6,502 nucleotides of DNA from an uncultured Pseudomonadota bacterium (GCA_946480245.1 CAMLIZ010000204.1:1-6502), one strand, 5' to 3'; positions 1 through 5,943 are shown, counted from the first letter of the stretch. The notes: a model not told the origin generated them from the sequence alone. Program-made: numbers and translations.

Positions 1-1128
1 AAGGTGGCCAAGTGGCTGCTGCGCGACGACTCGCCGCTGCTGTTCCGTCCCAAGCTCGATCCGCACCAATGGCGCTGGGGCCTGAGCTTCCTGGGCCAGT
101 GCAGCGACGCGGCGTTCGAGCGCAACGTGCAGCAGCTGGTGGCGTTGGGCCGCTACAGCCACGAGGCGCTGAAGGCGCTGGTGGCTCAGACCGGCATCCA
201 GTACGACCGCCTCGAGCGCGGCATCCTGCACTTCTTCAGCAGCCAGGCCGACTTCGAATCAGGCGCGGCGGCCGCGGAGGTGATGCGCAAGCACGGCGTC
301 GACCGGCGCGTGCTGAGCCGCGACGAGGTGCTGAAGGTGGAGCCGTCGCTGGCGGCGTTCGGCCCGCGCATTCACGGCGGCACCTACACGCCGAGCGACG
401 AGTCCGGTGACGCGTGCGTGTTCACGCAGAAGCTGGCGCAACTGGCCGCGGCGCGTGGCGTGCGCTTCCTGTACCAGCACGACGTGCTGGGCATCGACAG
501 TGCGGGCGGGCGGGTGAGCGGGGTGCGCGTGGCCGACGTGCGCAGCGGCGAGCGCCAGACCCTCACCGCGGACCACTATGTGGCCGCGATGGGCAGCTTC
601 ACCGCACCGATGCTGCGGCCGTTGGGCGTGCACCTCAACATCTATCCGGCCAAGGGCTACTCGGCCACGCTGCGCCTGAAGCACCCCGAGCGCGCCAGCG
701 TGGTGAGCATGATCGACGACGCGCGCAAGATCGCCATCTCGCGCCTGGGCGACCACATCCGCATCGCCGGCACCGCCGAGCTGGCCGGCTACGACACGCG
801 GCTGGACACGACCACCGCCAAGGTGCGCTGCCGCGGCCTGCTGCAGCGCTACGAAGAGCTGTTCCCCGGTGTGGCGGACCACTCCGAGCCCAACTTCTGG
901 ACGGGCCTGCGGCCGAGCACGCCGACCAACATCCCCTACATCGGCCGCAGCCGTGTGCCGAACCTCTGGGTCAACGCGGGACATGGCACGCTGGGGTGGA
1001 CGCACGGTGCCGGCTCGGGCCGGGCACTGGCCGAGCTGATCGCGGGGCGCCGTCCGGCCATGGCGTTCGGCTTCTATGGCGAGCCGGCCACCGCCGCGCG
1101 CTCGGGCGTGGCCGCCACGGCGGCCTGA
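1..1128 (+). CDS. dadA: D-amino-acid dehydrogenase (DadA), 5'-truncated by window edge
   Basis: FAD-dependent enzyme of the DAO/glycine-oxidase fold. The family oxidatively deaminates D-amino acids (D-alanine best known) to 2-oxo acids and ammonia, passing electrons to the membrane quinone pool. Frame 1 is open from the first base and ends at TGA 1126-1128, giving 375 visible codons. Compared with the ~430-residue E. coli enzyme, about 60 N-terminal residues, including the GxGxxG FAD motif, lie upstream; the GTG at 4 is not the real start. Visible DadA hallmarks are KWLLRDDSPLLFRP at the left edge, DESGD (397-411) followed by FTQKLAQLA, the YPAKGYS segment near 646-663, and the C-terminal FAD-contact region WTGLRPSTPTNIPYIGRS (about 898-951) and GHGTLGWTHGAGSG (979-1020). 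The frame is intact. The next gene, on the same strand, is 78 bp away and separated by a hairpin. Paralogous D-amino-acid or D-proline dehydrogenases cannot be excluded, so substrate is inferred. Confidence 0.9.
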   Translation, partial: KVAKWLLRDDSPLLFRPKLDPHQWRWGLSFLGQCSDAAFERNVQQLVALGRYSHEALKALVAQTGIQYDRLERGILHFFSSQADFESGAAAAEVMRKHGVDRRVLSRDEVLKVEPSLAAFGPRIHGGTYTPSDESGDACVFTQKLAQLAAARGVRFLYQHDVLGIDSAGGRVSGVRVADVRSGERQTLTADHYVAAMGSFTAPMLRPLGVHLNIYPAKGYSATLRLKHPERASVVSMIDDARKIAISRLGDHIRIAGTAELAGYDTRLDTTTAKVRCRGLLQRYEELFPGVADHSEPNFWTGLRPSTPTNIPYIGRSRVPNLWVNAGHGTLGWTHGAGSGRALAELIAGRRPAMAFGFYGEPATAARSGVAATAA

Positions 1129-1135
1129 ACTTCCC

Positions 1136-1141
1136 TACAAT
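1136..1141 (+). promoter_or_regulatory. Possible -10 box upstream of yegD-like gene
   Basis: TACAAT, matching the sigma-70 -10 consensus at 5 of 6 bases, lies 8 bp after the dadA stop codon. No good -35 is present; the best at 18-bp spacing is CCGCCA (1112-1117), 3 of 6. If used, transcription would start near 1148 and the leader would carry the hairpin at 1162-1196. Inference from sequence match only. Confidence 0.35.
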
Positions 1142-1161
1142 CGCCGCCCCCCATACCTCCT

Positions 1162-1196
1162 GACGAGCCCGCTGCCCGAACGGCAGCGGGCTCGTC
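1162..1196 (+). terminator. 15-bp perfect hairpin between dadA and yegD-like gene (probable terminator)
   Basis: Arm 1162-1176 (GACGAGCCCGCTGCC) pairs without mismatch to 1182-1196 (GGCAGCGGGCTCGTC), with loop CGAAC. The following bases, CGTCTTGG, contain only a weak T stretch, so this is not a classical U-tract terminator, but stem strength and position after dadA fit transcription termination or 3'-end protection. Oddly, the stem ends only 10 nt before the downstream ATG at 1207. Confidence 0.55.
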
Positions 1197-1206
1197 CGTC
1201 TTGGCC

Positions 1207-2496
1207 ATGCCGCTTGCCACCTGCGCCATCGATTTCGGCACTTCCAACTCCGCCATCGCGCTGCTGCCGCCGGGCGGCGTGCAGCTGGTTGAACTGGAGC
1301 CGGGCTACCGCACGATGCCCACCGCGGTCTTCTACGCCGTCGAGGAGGCCCGCGCCCATGAGGAGGTGCCGCGCTACTACGGTCGCGCGGCGATGGCGGC
1401 CTACGTGGACGGGCTCGACGGGCGCCTGATGCGCTCGATGAAGAGCGTGCTCGGCTCGTCGCTGATCGAGCAGAGCACCGAGGTGGGCGCGGGCCGCGCG
1501 GTGCGCTACCTGGACGTGGTATCCGACTACCTGCGCCACCTGAAGCGGCGCGCGGAGGCTGAAGCCGGCGGCACCTTGGAGCGTGCCGTGCTGGGCCGGC
1601 CGGTGTTCTTCGTCGACGACGACCCGGTGCGTGACGCGCAGGCGCAGGCCGCGCTGGAGCGCGCGGCGCGCGCGGTCGGCTTCAGCGAGATCGCGTTCCA
1701 GTACGAGCCGATCGCCGCGGCGCTGGATTTCGAGCGCCACGCCACGCGCGAGCTGCGTGTGCTGGTGGCCGACATCGGCGGCGGTACCTCCGACTTCTCG
1801 ATCGTGCGTGTCGGGCCGGAGCGCGCGCGCCACGCCGAGCGCAAGCACGACATCCTCGCCAATCACGGCGTGCACGTCGCCGGCACCGACTTCGACCGGC
1901 ATGTGGAGCTGGCGGCGATCCTGCCCAGTTGCGGCTATCGCGCGTTCGGCCCGGCCCGCAACGGCGAGCCGCCGCTGGAGGTGCCGAGCGGCGTGTATTT
2001 CGACCTCGCCACCTGGCACCTGATCAACACGGTGTATGCGCCTGCACGCGCGCTGGAACTGCAGCGCATGCGCTCGTTCTACGCCGACGCGCGCCAGCAC
2101 GACCGGCTGATGCGCGTGGTGACGCAGCGCCTCGGCCATGCACTGGCGGCGCGCGCCGAGGCGGCCAAGATCGCGGTGGCAGAAGGCGGCCGCACCTGCA
2201 TCGATCTGGCGCTGGTCGAGCCCGGCCTGGAGGTGCCACTCGTGGACAGGCAGGCCGAGCAGGCGGTGCAGGCCGACCTGCAGCGCATTGCCGATGGCGC
2301 CGCCGAGACGCTGCGGCTGGCCGGCCTGGCGCCGGCGCAGGTCGACGTGCTCTATTTCACCGGCGGCTCCACCGGCTTGACGGCGCTCACCGACCGCATT
2401 GCCGCGGTGTGCCCGGGTGCGCAGGTGCAGCGTGGCGACCGCTTCGCCAGCGTGGCGCAGGGGCTGGGCCTGCACGCGCAGCGCTGCTTCGGCTGA
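1207..2496 (+). CDS. yegD: Hsp70-family protein, YegD type (nucleotide-binding domain only)
   Basis: Predicted 429-residue cytoplasmic actin-fold ATPase resembling E. coli YegD, a poorly characterised Hsp70 relative. Visible in order: phosphate-1 loop IDFGTSNSAIAL (residues 8-19), VLGRPVFF, YEPIAAALDFE, phosphate-2 loop DIGGGTSDFSI (from D189), and adenosine motif YFTGGSTGLTAL (from Y383). The protein ends soon after the adenosine motif, so it lacks the substrate-binding domain and lid of the ~640-residue DnaK; this is usual for YegD. ATG 1207 is chosen because the phosphate-1 loop begins seven residues later; an in-frame TTG at 1201 is the only close alternative. No Shine-Dalgarno sequence is visible, and a strong hairpin ends 10 nt upstream. 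No DnaJ or GrpE gene is nearby. The ATPase fold is secure; the cellular role is unknown. Confidence 0.88.
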   Translation: MPLATCAIDFGTSNSAIALLPPGGVQLVELEPGYRTMPTAVFYAVEEARAHEEVPRYYGRAAMAAYVDGLDGRLMRSMKSVLGSSLIEQSTEVGAGRAVRYLDVVSDYLRHLKRRAEAEAGGTLERAVLGRPVFFVDDDPVRDAQAQAALERAARAVGFSEIAFQYEPIAAALDFERHATRELRVLVADIGGGTSDFSIVRVGPERARHAERKHDILANHGVHVAGTDFDRHVELAAILPSCGYRAFGPARNGEPPLEVPSGVYFDLATWHLINTVYAPARALELQRMRSFYADARQHDRLMRVVTQRLGHALAARAEAAKIAVAEGGRTCIDLALVEPGLEVPLVDRQAEQAVQADLQRIADGAAETLRLAGLAPAQVDVLYFTGGSTGLTALTDRIAAVCPGAQVQRGDRFASVAQGLGLHAQRCFG

Positions 2497-2553
2497 CGCT
2501 CGGCGTCAATCGCTTCCCCGCACCGCTTTCGCCAGGTCAGCGGCTGCGCGGGG
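2494..2553. terminator. Weak hairpins in the convergent yegD / UPF0149 gap
   Basis: The 40-bp space between two convergent stop codons holds TGACGC-TCG-GCGTCA (2494-2508, a 6-bp stem starting in the yegD TGA). Next is a larger imperfect stem built on CCGCT (2523-2527) and AGCGG (2539-2543), flanked by CCCC and GGGG tracts. Neither has a T-run on either strand, so any terminator function, possibly bidirectional, is tentative. Confidence 0.25.
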
Positions 2554-3211
2554 GCCCCGGGCGACGTCCGCCCTTGCCGGCGCCGCCGCGTGCCTGCGAC
2601 GACTTGCGAGGCACGACGCCGGCCGGGCGCAGCGGCCGCTTTTTCTGCGGGCGGGAGACGTCCGCCAGCAGCAAGGTGCTACGCACCAGCCCTTCCACCG
2701 CCTCGCCCAGCTCCTGGGGCGGCTCCAGCGTCTCGATCTCGGCGATCAGTGCGTCGGCGTCCTCCAGGTCGTCCGGATCGAGGTGCATGTACAGCGTGGC
2801 CAGCGGCTCCAGCAGCGCCGGGTTGTCCTGTGCCATCAGCGCAGGGAAGTGGGCGCAGGCGGTGGCAAACCCGGCCACCCACGGCATCACGGTCTCGGAG
2901 GGGCTGGCGTCTTCGTCGAGCTCGTAGACCCAGGGGTCGAACCAGTCGCGACGCTCGATGGCGGCGTCTAGCACGGCGTGCCGGGCTCGCACGGCCTCGC
3001 GCAGCGGCGCCAAGTCGAAGCCAGCAGGGGGACGGCGGCCTTCGATATCCAGCAGCGGGGGAAACCAGTCGGCCTCGGCAATGCGCTGCGGCTGCACGAG
3101 CACGCCGCAGAGGTAGCCGTCGAGCATCGTCACGTCCAGCGGCTCCAGCGGCGCCGGCAGGGCGTCGAGCAGCGCCTGCAGCGCGTCGGGGTCGGCGTGG
3201 GCATCGGTCAT
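2537..3211 (-). CDS. UPF0149 family protein (YgfB/YecA-like) with basic C-terminal tail
   Basis: Predicted 224-residue protein of the UPF0149 (ygfB/yecA) family, whose biochemical role is not settled. Family features visible are the early LDGYLCGVL segment (residues 30-38), the aromatic-acidic DWFDPWVYELDED stretch, and MPWVAGFATA in mid-protein, all in an acidic helical domain. The last 38 residues (187-224) are different: Pro/Gly-rich with 13 Arg/Lys and no Asp/Glu. I see no Cys/His SEC-C zinc motif, which some YecA proteins carry at this end. Start: ATG at 3211 (MTDAHAD); an ATG at 3220 would add three residues (MGA). No Shine-Dalgarno sequence precedes either, but a CACAAT hexamer lies 7 nt before ATG 3211, which would give a leaderless mRNA. 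It is divergent from the FMN oxidoreductase gene and convergent with yegD. Family call firm, function unknown. Confidence 0.85.
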   Translation of the reverse strand: MTDAHADPDALQALLDALPAPLEPLDVTMLDGYLCGVLVQPQRIAEADWFPPLLDIEGRRPPAGFDLAPLREAVRARHAVLDAAIERRDWFDPWVYELDEDASPSETVMPWVAGFATACAHFPALMAQDNPALLEPLATLYMHLDPDDLEDADALIAEIETLEPPQELGEAVEGLVRSTLLLADVSRPQKKRPLRPAGVVPRKSSQARGGAGKGGRRPGPPRSR

Positions 3212-3218
3212 GGCGCCC

Positions 3219-3224
3219 ATTGTG
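3219..3224 (-). promoter_or_regulatory. -10-like box for UPF0149 gene (leaderless start candidate)
   Basis: On the minus strand this reads CACAAT (4 of 6 to TATAAT) and is followed by 7 nt and the ATG at 3211, so the transcript would begin at or next to the start codon. No recognisable -35 occurs at 16-18 bp; that region is C-rich. Inferred from position. Confidence 0.35.
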
Positions 3225-3252
3225 GCGCGCAGGCAGCGCCGGCGGGGCTGCT

Positions 3253-3258
3253 TATGAT
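3253..3258 (+). promoter_or_regulatory. -10 box for FMN oxidoreductase operon (leaderless start candidate)
   Basis: TATGAT, 5 of 6 to the sigma-70 -10 consensus, is followed by exactly 7 nt and ATG 3266. A -35 at 17-bp spacing would be CAGGCA (3230-3235), 3 of 6. Transcription would start about at the A of the ATG. An in-frame ATG at 3254 lies inside this hexamer, so use of this promoter would exclude that earlier start. Confidence 0.45.
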
Positions 3259-3265
3259 CCCGCCG

Positions 3266-3832
3266 ATGAACCCACGACACCTGCTGTTCCTGGTTGCGAG
3301 CACGCGCCTGCCCGGCGTGCAGGGCAACACCGAGACCCTGGCGCGCCATGCGGCGCAGGCGCTGCCTCCCGAGGTGCGGCAGAGCTGGCTGTCGCTGCGC
3401 GATCTGGCGCTGCCGCCGTTCGAAGACCATCGGCACGGCCGCGGCACGTACCCGATGCCCGAAGGCGCCGGGCGCACGTTGCTCGACGCCACGCTGGGCG
3501 CCAGCGAGCTGGTGTTCGTCGCCCCGGTGTACTGGTACAGCCTGCCTTCGCCGCTGAAGCTGTACCTTGACCACTGGAGCGCCTGGCTGCGCGTGCCGGG
3601 GCTGGACTTCAAGGCCCGCATGGCCGGCCGACCGCTGTGGCTGATCACGACCAGCGGCGACCGCGCCAAGGCGCAGCCGGCCATCGACAGTGTCCGGCTG
3701 TGCGCCGAATTCATGGCCATGCCCTGGGCTGGCGCGCTGTGGGGCAAGGGCGGGGCCCCGGGCGCCGTGGCGCAGGACGCCGATGCGCTGCGCGCCGCCG
3801 AGCGCTTCCTGCTGCAGCCGCCCGTCTCATGA
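3266..3832 (+). CDS. NAD(P)H-dependent FMN oxidoreductase, flavodoxin-like fold
   Basis: Predicted 188-residue cytoplasmic flavoprotein of the NAD(P)H-dependent oxidoreductase / quinone-reductase superfamily. The N terminus has the strand-loop HLLFLVASTRLPGVQGNTETL (residues 5-25), where the Ser/Thr/Arg/Asn loop binds the FMN phosphate. The second flavin-contact loop is APVYWYSLPSPLK (from A86) followed by a YLDHW helix; a later LITTSGD strand-loop completes the typical order. Length is normal for the family. ATG 3266 fits the fold start and a TATGAT box 7 nt upstream; in-frame ATG 3254 would add four residues. Its TGA (3830-3832) overlaps the next ATG (3829-3831), so the two genes are probably one operon with coupled translation. 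It could serve as a quinone, nitro or azo reductase, or supply reduced flavin; the substrate cannot be read from sequence. Confidence 0.85.
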   Translation: MNPRHLLFLVASTRLPGVQGNTETLARHAAQALPPEVRQSWLSLRDLALPPFEDHRHGRGTYPMPEGAGRTLLDATLGASELVFVAPVYWYSLPSPLKLYLDHWSAWLRVPGLDFKARMAGRPLWLITTSGDRAKAQPAIDSVRLCAEFMAMPWAGALWGKGGAPGAVAQDADALRAAERFLLQPPVS

Positions 3833-4761
3833 AGTTGCTGGACGCCACCGCCACCGCGGCGGCCCTGCCCTGGCCGGCGCTCGTGCGCGCGCTCGAGGCG
3901 CTGCTGGCGGCCGAGGGCCGCGGCGAAGTGCAGGTGCCCGAACGCGGCGTGCACGCGATCGCCGCCGACACGCGCTGGTTCGTGATGCCGGCCTGGCGCA
4001 ACGGGGCCGACGGTGGCCTGGCGATCGCCAAGCTGATCACCTACAACCCGCACAACCCGGCGCAAGGACTGCCGGCCATCCTGGGTGACGTGCTGGTGCT
4101 GCGCGCCGACACCGGCGAGTGCCTGGCGCTACTCGACGGCCCCACCGTCACTGCGCGTCGCACGGCCGCGGTGACGGCACTTGCTGCGCGCCGGCTGGCG
4201 CGCGACCCCGGTGGCCCGCTGTTGCTGCTGGGTGCCGGCGCGCAGGCGAGCGCCCACCTCGAAGCGTTTCACACGCTGTTCGGCACGCGCGAGCTCTGGC
4301 TGCGCACGCGCGGCGCCGCAGGCGCGCAACGGCTGCTGGCACGGGCGCGTGGGCTCGGCTTGAGTGCGGCGATGGCCGACGACCTGCCGGCCGCGCTGCA
4401 GCGTTGCCCCGTGGTGATTGCCGCCACCTCGGCCAGCGCCGTGTGTGTGGACCAGCTTCCCCGCGCCGACGCGTTCGTGGCGGCGGTGGGCGCCTTCACG
4501 CCGGCGATGGCCGAGATCGCGCCCGCGGTGGTGCGCGCGCTGGCGGCGCGCGGCGCCGTGGTGCTCGACACCGCATCGGCGCGCCACGAAGCGGGCGACG
4601 TGCTGCAGGCCGGGCTCGACGCGCAGCAGGTGCCCACGCTGGGCGACTGGCCGGCGGATGCGCCGCCGCCCGCCACGGCATTGTTCAAGAGCTGCGGCTC
4701 CGCGCTGTGGGACCTTGCTGCTGCGCAGTGTGCGGTGGAAGCGCTCGTGCCGCGCGACTAG
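3829..4761 (+). CDS. Δ1-pyrroline/Δ1-piperideine-2-carboxylate reductase-like protein (ornithine cyclodeaminase / mu-crystallin family)
   Basis: Predicted 310-residue NAD(P)H-dependent enzyme. Members of this branch reduce the cyclic imines Δ1-pyrroline-2-carboxylate and Δ1-piperideine-2-carboxylate to L-proline and L-pipecolate; others are true ornithine cyclodeaminases. Family signs: IAKLITYNP with K68, the substrate-site RRTAA with R111-T112, the Rossmann loop LLLLGAGAQASAHLEAF (GAGAQ at 135-139), D247 followed by EAGD (254-257), and the C-terminal LFKSCGSALWDLAAA (K287 onward). Length is typical. ATG 3829 overlaps the upstream stop as ATGA; no Shine-Dalgarno sequence is visible, so translational coupling is likely. 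The ketimine-reductase label rests on overall resemblance to the betaproteobacterial family and is less certain than the fold. A terminator with T8 lies about 160-185 bp downstream. Confidence 0.83.
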   Translation: MKLLDATATAAALPWPALVRALEALLAAEGRGEVQVPERGVHAIAADTRWFVMPAWRNGADGGLAIAKLITYNPHNPAQGLPAILGDVLVLRADTGECLALLDGPTVTARRTAAVTALAARRLARDPGGPLLLLGAGAQASAHLEAFHTLFGTRELWLRTRGAAGAQRLLARARGLGLSAAMADDLPAALQRCPVVIAATSASAVCVDQLPRADAFVAAVGAFTPAMAEIAPAVVRALAARGAVVLDTASARHEAGDVLQAGLDAQQVPTLGDWPADAPPPATALFKSCGSALWDLAAAQCAVEALVPRD

Positions 4762-4830
4762 CACCCCTCATGCCTGAAAGCACACCGGAGTTCCCTCGTT
4801 TTGGGGATGGCCGCGCGCTCTGCGCACCCC

Positions 4831-4836
4831 TAGAGT
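4831..4836 (+). promoter_or_regulatory. Possible -10 box for a small RNA
   Basis: CCCC-TAGAGT resembles the CC-TAGACT -10 used upstream of mmsA in this window (TAnAnT, 4 of 6). At 17-bp spacing the -35 would be TGGCCG (4808-4813), only 3 of 6. A start near 4843 would give a ~105-nt transcript ending at the T8 terminator. Weak on its own; considered because of the structured sequence that follows. Confidence 0.25.
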
Positions 4837-4842
4837 CGGTCA

Positions 4843-4947
4843 TGCCGACGCTTGCGTCGAGGGCGCGATTGCTGCGCCCGTACCGGTCCCAACGACGTCC
4901 TTTCTGAGGACTTCAACGCCCACCCCTCACCGGGTGGGCTTTTTTTT
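4843..4947 (+). ncRNA. Candidate structured small RNA or structured operon 3' end
   Basis: Within ~105 nt there are four consecutive perfect short hairpins: CGACG-CTTG-CGTCG (4846-4859), GGGCGC-N7-GCGCCC (4861-4879), GTCCT-TTCTG-AGGAC (4897-4911) and the terminator GCCCACCC-CTCACC-GGGTGGGC (4918-4939) with T8. An ACCGGT palindrome sits at 4882-4887. The long U tail is what Hfq-dependent small RNAs usually end with, and the gap is longer than needed for a simple operon end. I do not recognise a named RNA family. The alternative is that this is just the 3' untranslated region of the operon ending at 4761. Confidence 0.38.
4918..4947 (+). terminator. Strong rho-independent terminator (8-bp stem, T8)
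   Basis: GCCCACCC (4918-4925) pairs perfectly with GGGTGGGC (4932-4939) across the loop CTCACC and is followed at once by eight T residues (4940-4947). It acts only on + strand transcripts; read from the minus strand, the run would be A residues before the stem. It ends the 3266-4761 operon and/or the small-RNA candidate. Confidence 0.92.
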
Positions 4948-4958
4948 GCCGCCGCGAG

Positions 4959-4977
4959 CACCGGGGATCACCCGGTG
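4959..4977 (-). terminator. 7-bp hairpin across the lysR stop codon
   Basis: CACCGGG (4959-4965) pairs with CCCGGTG (4971-4977), and the loop (4966-4970) contains the lysR TGA. There is no T-run after it in the lysR direction, so as a terminator for the regulator it is weak; the nearby T8 terminator faces the other way. Confidence 0.3.
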
Positions 4978-5915
4978 GTCAGCGGGAACCCGTCCTTCAG
5001 CGCCTCGCGCAGGTAGCCCACGAGGGCCTGCACCGCGCGGGGCACCTGCGCGCTATAGGGTCGCACTGCGAACAGCTGCTCGCCGAAGGCGCCCACCGGC
5101 TGCCACTCGGGCAGCACCTGCACCAGCTTGCCGGCCTGCAGGCCCGACTGCGCGCTGAAATCCGGCAGCAGCGCGATGCCGAGCCCGCCGATCGCCGCCT
5201 CGCGCAGTGCCTCGCTGTTGTTGGTGGCGAACGGCCCCTTCACCGGCACTGACAGCGGCTGTGCAGGCGTGCGGCCGGCGCGGCGTGCGAAGCGCCAGGC
5301 CGGCGTTTCCTGCGGCCGCAGATAGTGCAGGCAGTCGTGCTGCGCCAACGCCTCCGGCCGCTGCGGCGTGCCACGCCGGCGCAAGTAGGCGCGGCTGGCC
5401 ACCAGCACCGACTGCGTGCGGCACAGCGTCCAGGCCACGTGGGTGTCGGGCACCGTGGCGCTGTGGCGGATGGCCAGGTCGAAGCCCTCCTGCGCCAGCG
5501 CGCTCAGCCGGTCGGACAGCTCCAGCTCGATGCGCACCTCCGGATGCGCGCGCAGGAACTCCGGCAGCCTGGGCACCAGCTGCTGGCGCGCCAATGCCAC
5601 CGGTGCCGTCACGCGCAACAGGCCGCGCGGCGCGCCGGCGAGGTCCTTCACGCCCTCGAAGCTGCGCGCGATCTGCTCGAACGACGCGCTGGTCGCGTCC
5701 ACCAGCTGCTGGCCGGCTTCGGTGAGACGCACGCTGCGCGTGGTGCGGCGCACCAGCGGCACGCCCGCCGCGCGCTCCAGCTCGGCGATGCGCTGACTCA
5801 TTGCAGCCTTGCTGACGCCCAGGCGCTGCGCCGCGGAGGTGAAGCTGCCCTGCTGGCCCAGCACGGTGAGCCAGTGCACATGGCTCCACAGCGATTCGAT
5901 CTTTCGGCTCTCCAT
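4968..5915 (-). CDS. LysR-type transcriptional regulator, divergent from mmsA
   Basis: Predicted 315-residue DNA-binding regulator, normal length for the family. The N-terminal winged helix-turn-helix covers about residues 9-68: SFTSAAQRLGVSKAAMSQRI (24-43) is the HTH, followed by ELERAAGVPLVRRTTRSVRLTEAG, the standard LysR wing. A linker helix and the periplasmic-binding-protein-like effector domain (about 93-300) follow, including LRVTAPVALARQQLVPRL, FDLAIRHS and LREAAIGGLGIALLPDF. ATG 5915 gives the expected start just before the HTH; the frame stays open upstream into the divergent gene but without family sequence. No Shine-Dalgarno sequence is seen; an AACAAT hexamer 6 nt before the ATG could be a -10 for a leaderless message. 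A palindrome at 5922-5943 overlaps this region, fitting autorepression. By position it probably controls mmsA; the inducer is unknown. Confidence 0.92.
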   Translation of the reverse strand: MESRKIESLWSHVHWLTVLGQQGSFTSAAQRLGVSKAAMSQRIAELERAAGVPLVRRTTRSVRLTEAGQQLVDATSASFEQIARSFEGVKDLAGAPRGLLRVTAPVALARQQLVPRLPEFLRAHPEVRIELELSDRLSALAQEGFDLAIRHSATVPDTHVAWTLCRTQSVLVASRAYLRRRGTPQRPEALAQHDCLHYLRPQETPAWRFARRAGRTPAQPLSVPVKGPFATNNSEALREAAIGGLGIALLPDFSAQSGLQAGKLVQVLPEWQPVGAFGEQLFAVRPYSAQVPRAVQALVGYLREALKDGFPLTTG

Positions 5916-5921
5916 CGGATG

Positions 5922-5943
5922 ATTGTTCAGCAATGTGAACAAT
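5922..5943. promoter_or_regulatory. Probable LysR operator (8-bp perfect inverted repeat)
   Basis: ATTGTTCA (5922-5929), spacer GCAATG, TGAACAAT (5936-5943): a perfect AT-rich dyad in very GC-rich surroundings, containing T-N11-A spacings typical of LysR sites. Its centre lies about 64 bp upstream of the predicted mmsA start (~5997), the usual LysR recognition-site position, and it begins 7 bp from the lysR ATG, where binding could block lysR transcription. Confidence 0.75.

Noticed and set aside
259..1005. A 248-codon minus-strand open frame inside dadA
   Set aside because: Low-complexity Ala/Arg/His composition, no recognisable domain, and fully covered by the well-supported dadA frame.
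1135..2475. A 446-codon open frame on the minus strand opposite yegD
   Set aside because: Its translation is rich in His, Gln, Arg and Ala with no family motif, which is what the antisense of a GC-rich gene looks like. The + strand frame has clear Hsp70 motifs throughout.
2978..3265. Upstream in-frame extension of the FMN oxidoreductase frame to 2978
   Set aside because: It overlaps the UPF0149 gene on the other strand and adds low-complexity residues before the normal flavodoxin-fold start at 3266.
4801..4830. Possible sigma-54 (-24/-12) promoter, TGGC...TGC near 4808-4823
   Set aside because: The GG and GC elements are separated by 11 nt instead of the required 10, and the flanking consensus is poor.
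4770..4907. A 45-codon + strand open frame (ATG 4770 to TGA 4907) in the gap after the imine reductase
   Set aside because: No Shine-Dalgarno sequence, no recognisable motif, and third positions much less GC-rich than in neighbouring genes. Its 3' half falls in the hairpin-rich RNA candidate. A small peptide ending RPYRSQRRPF is not impossible, but support is lacking.
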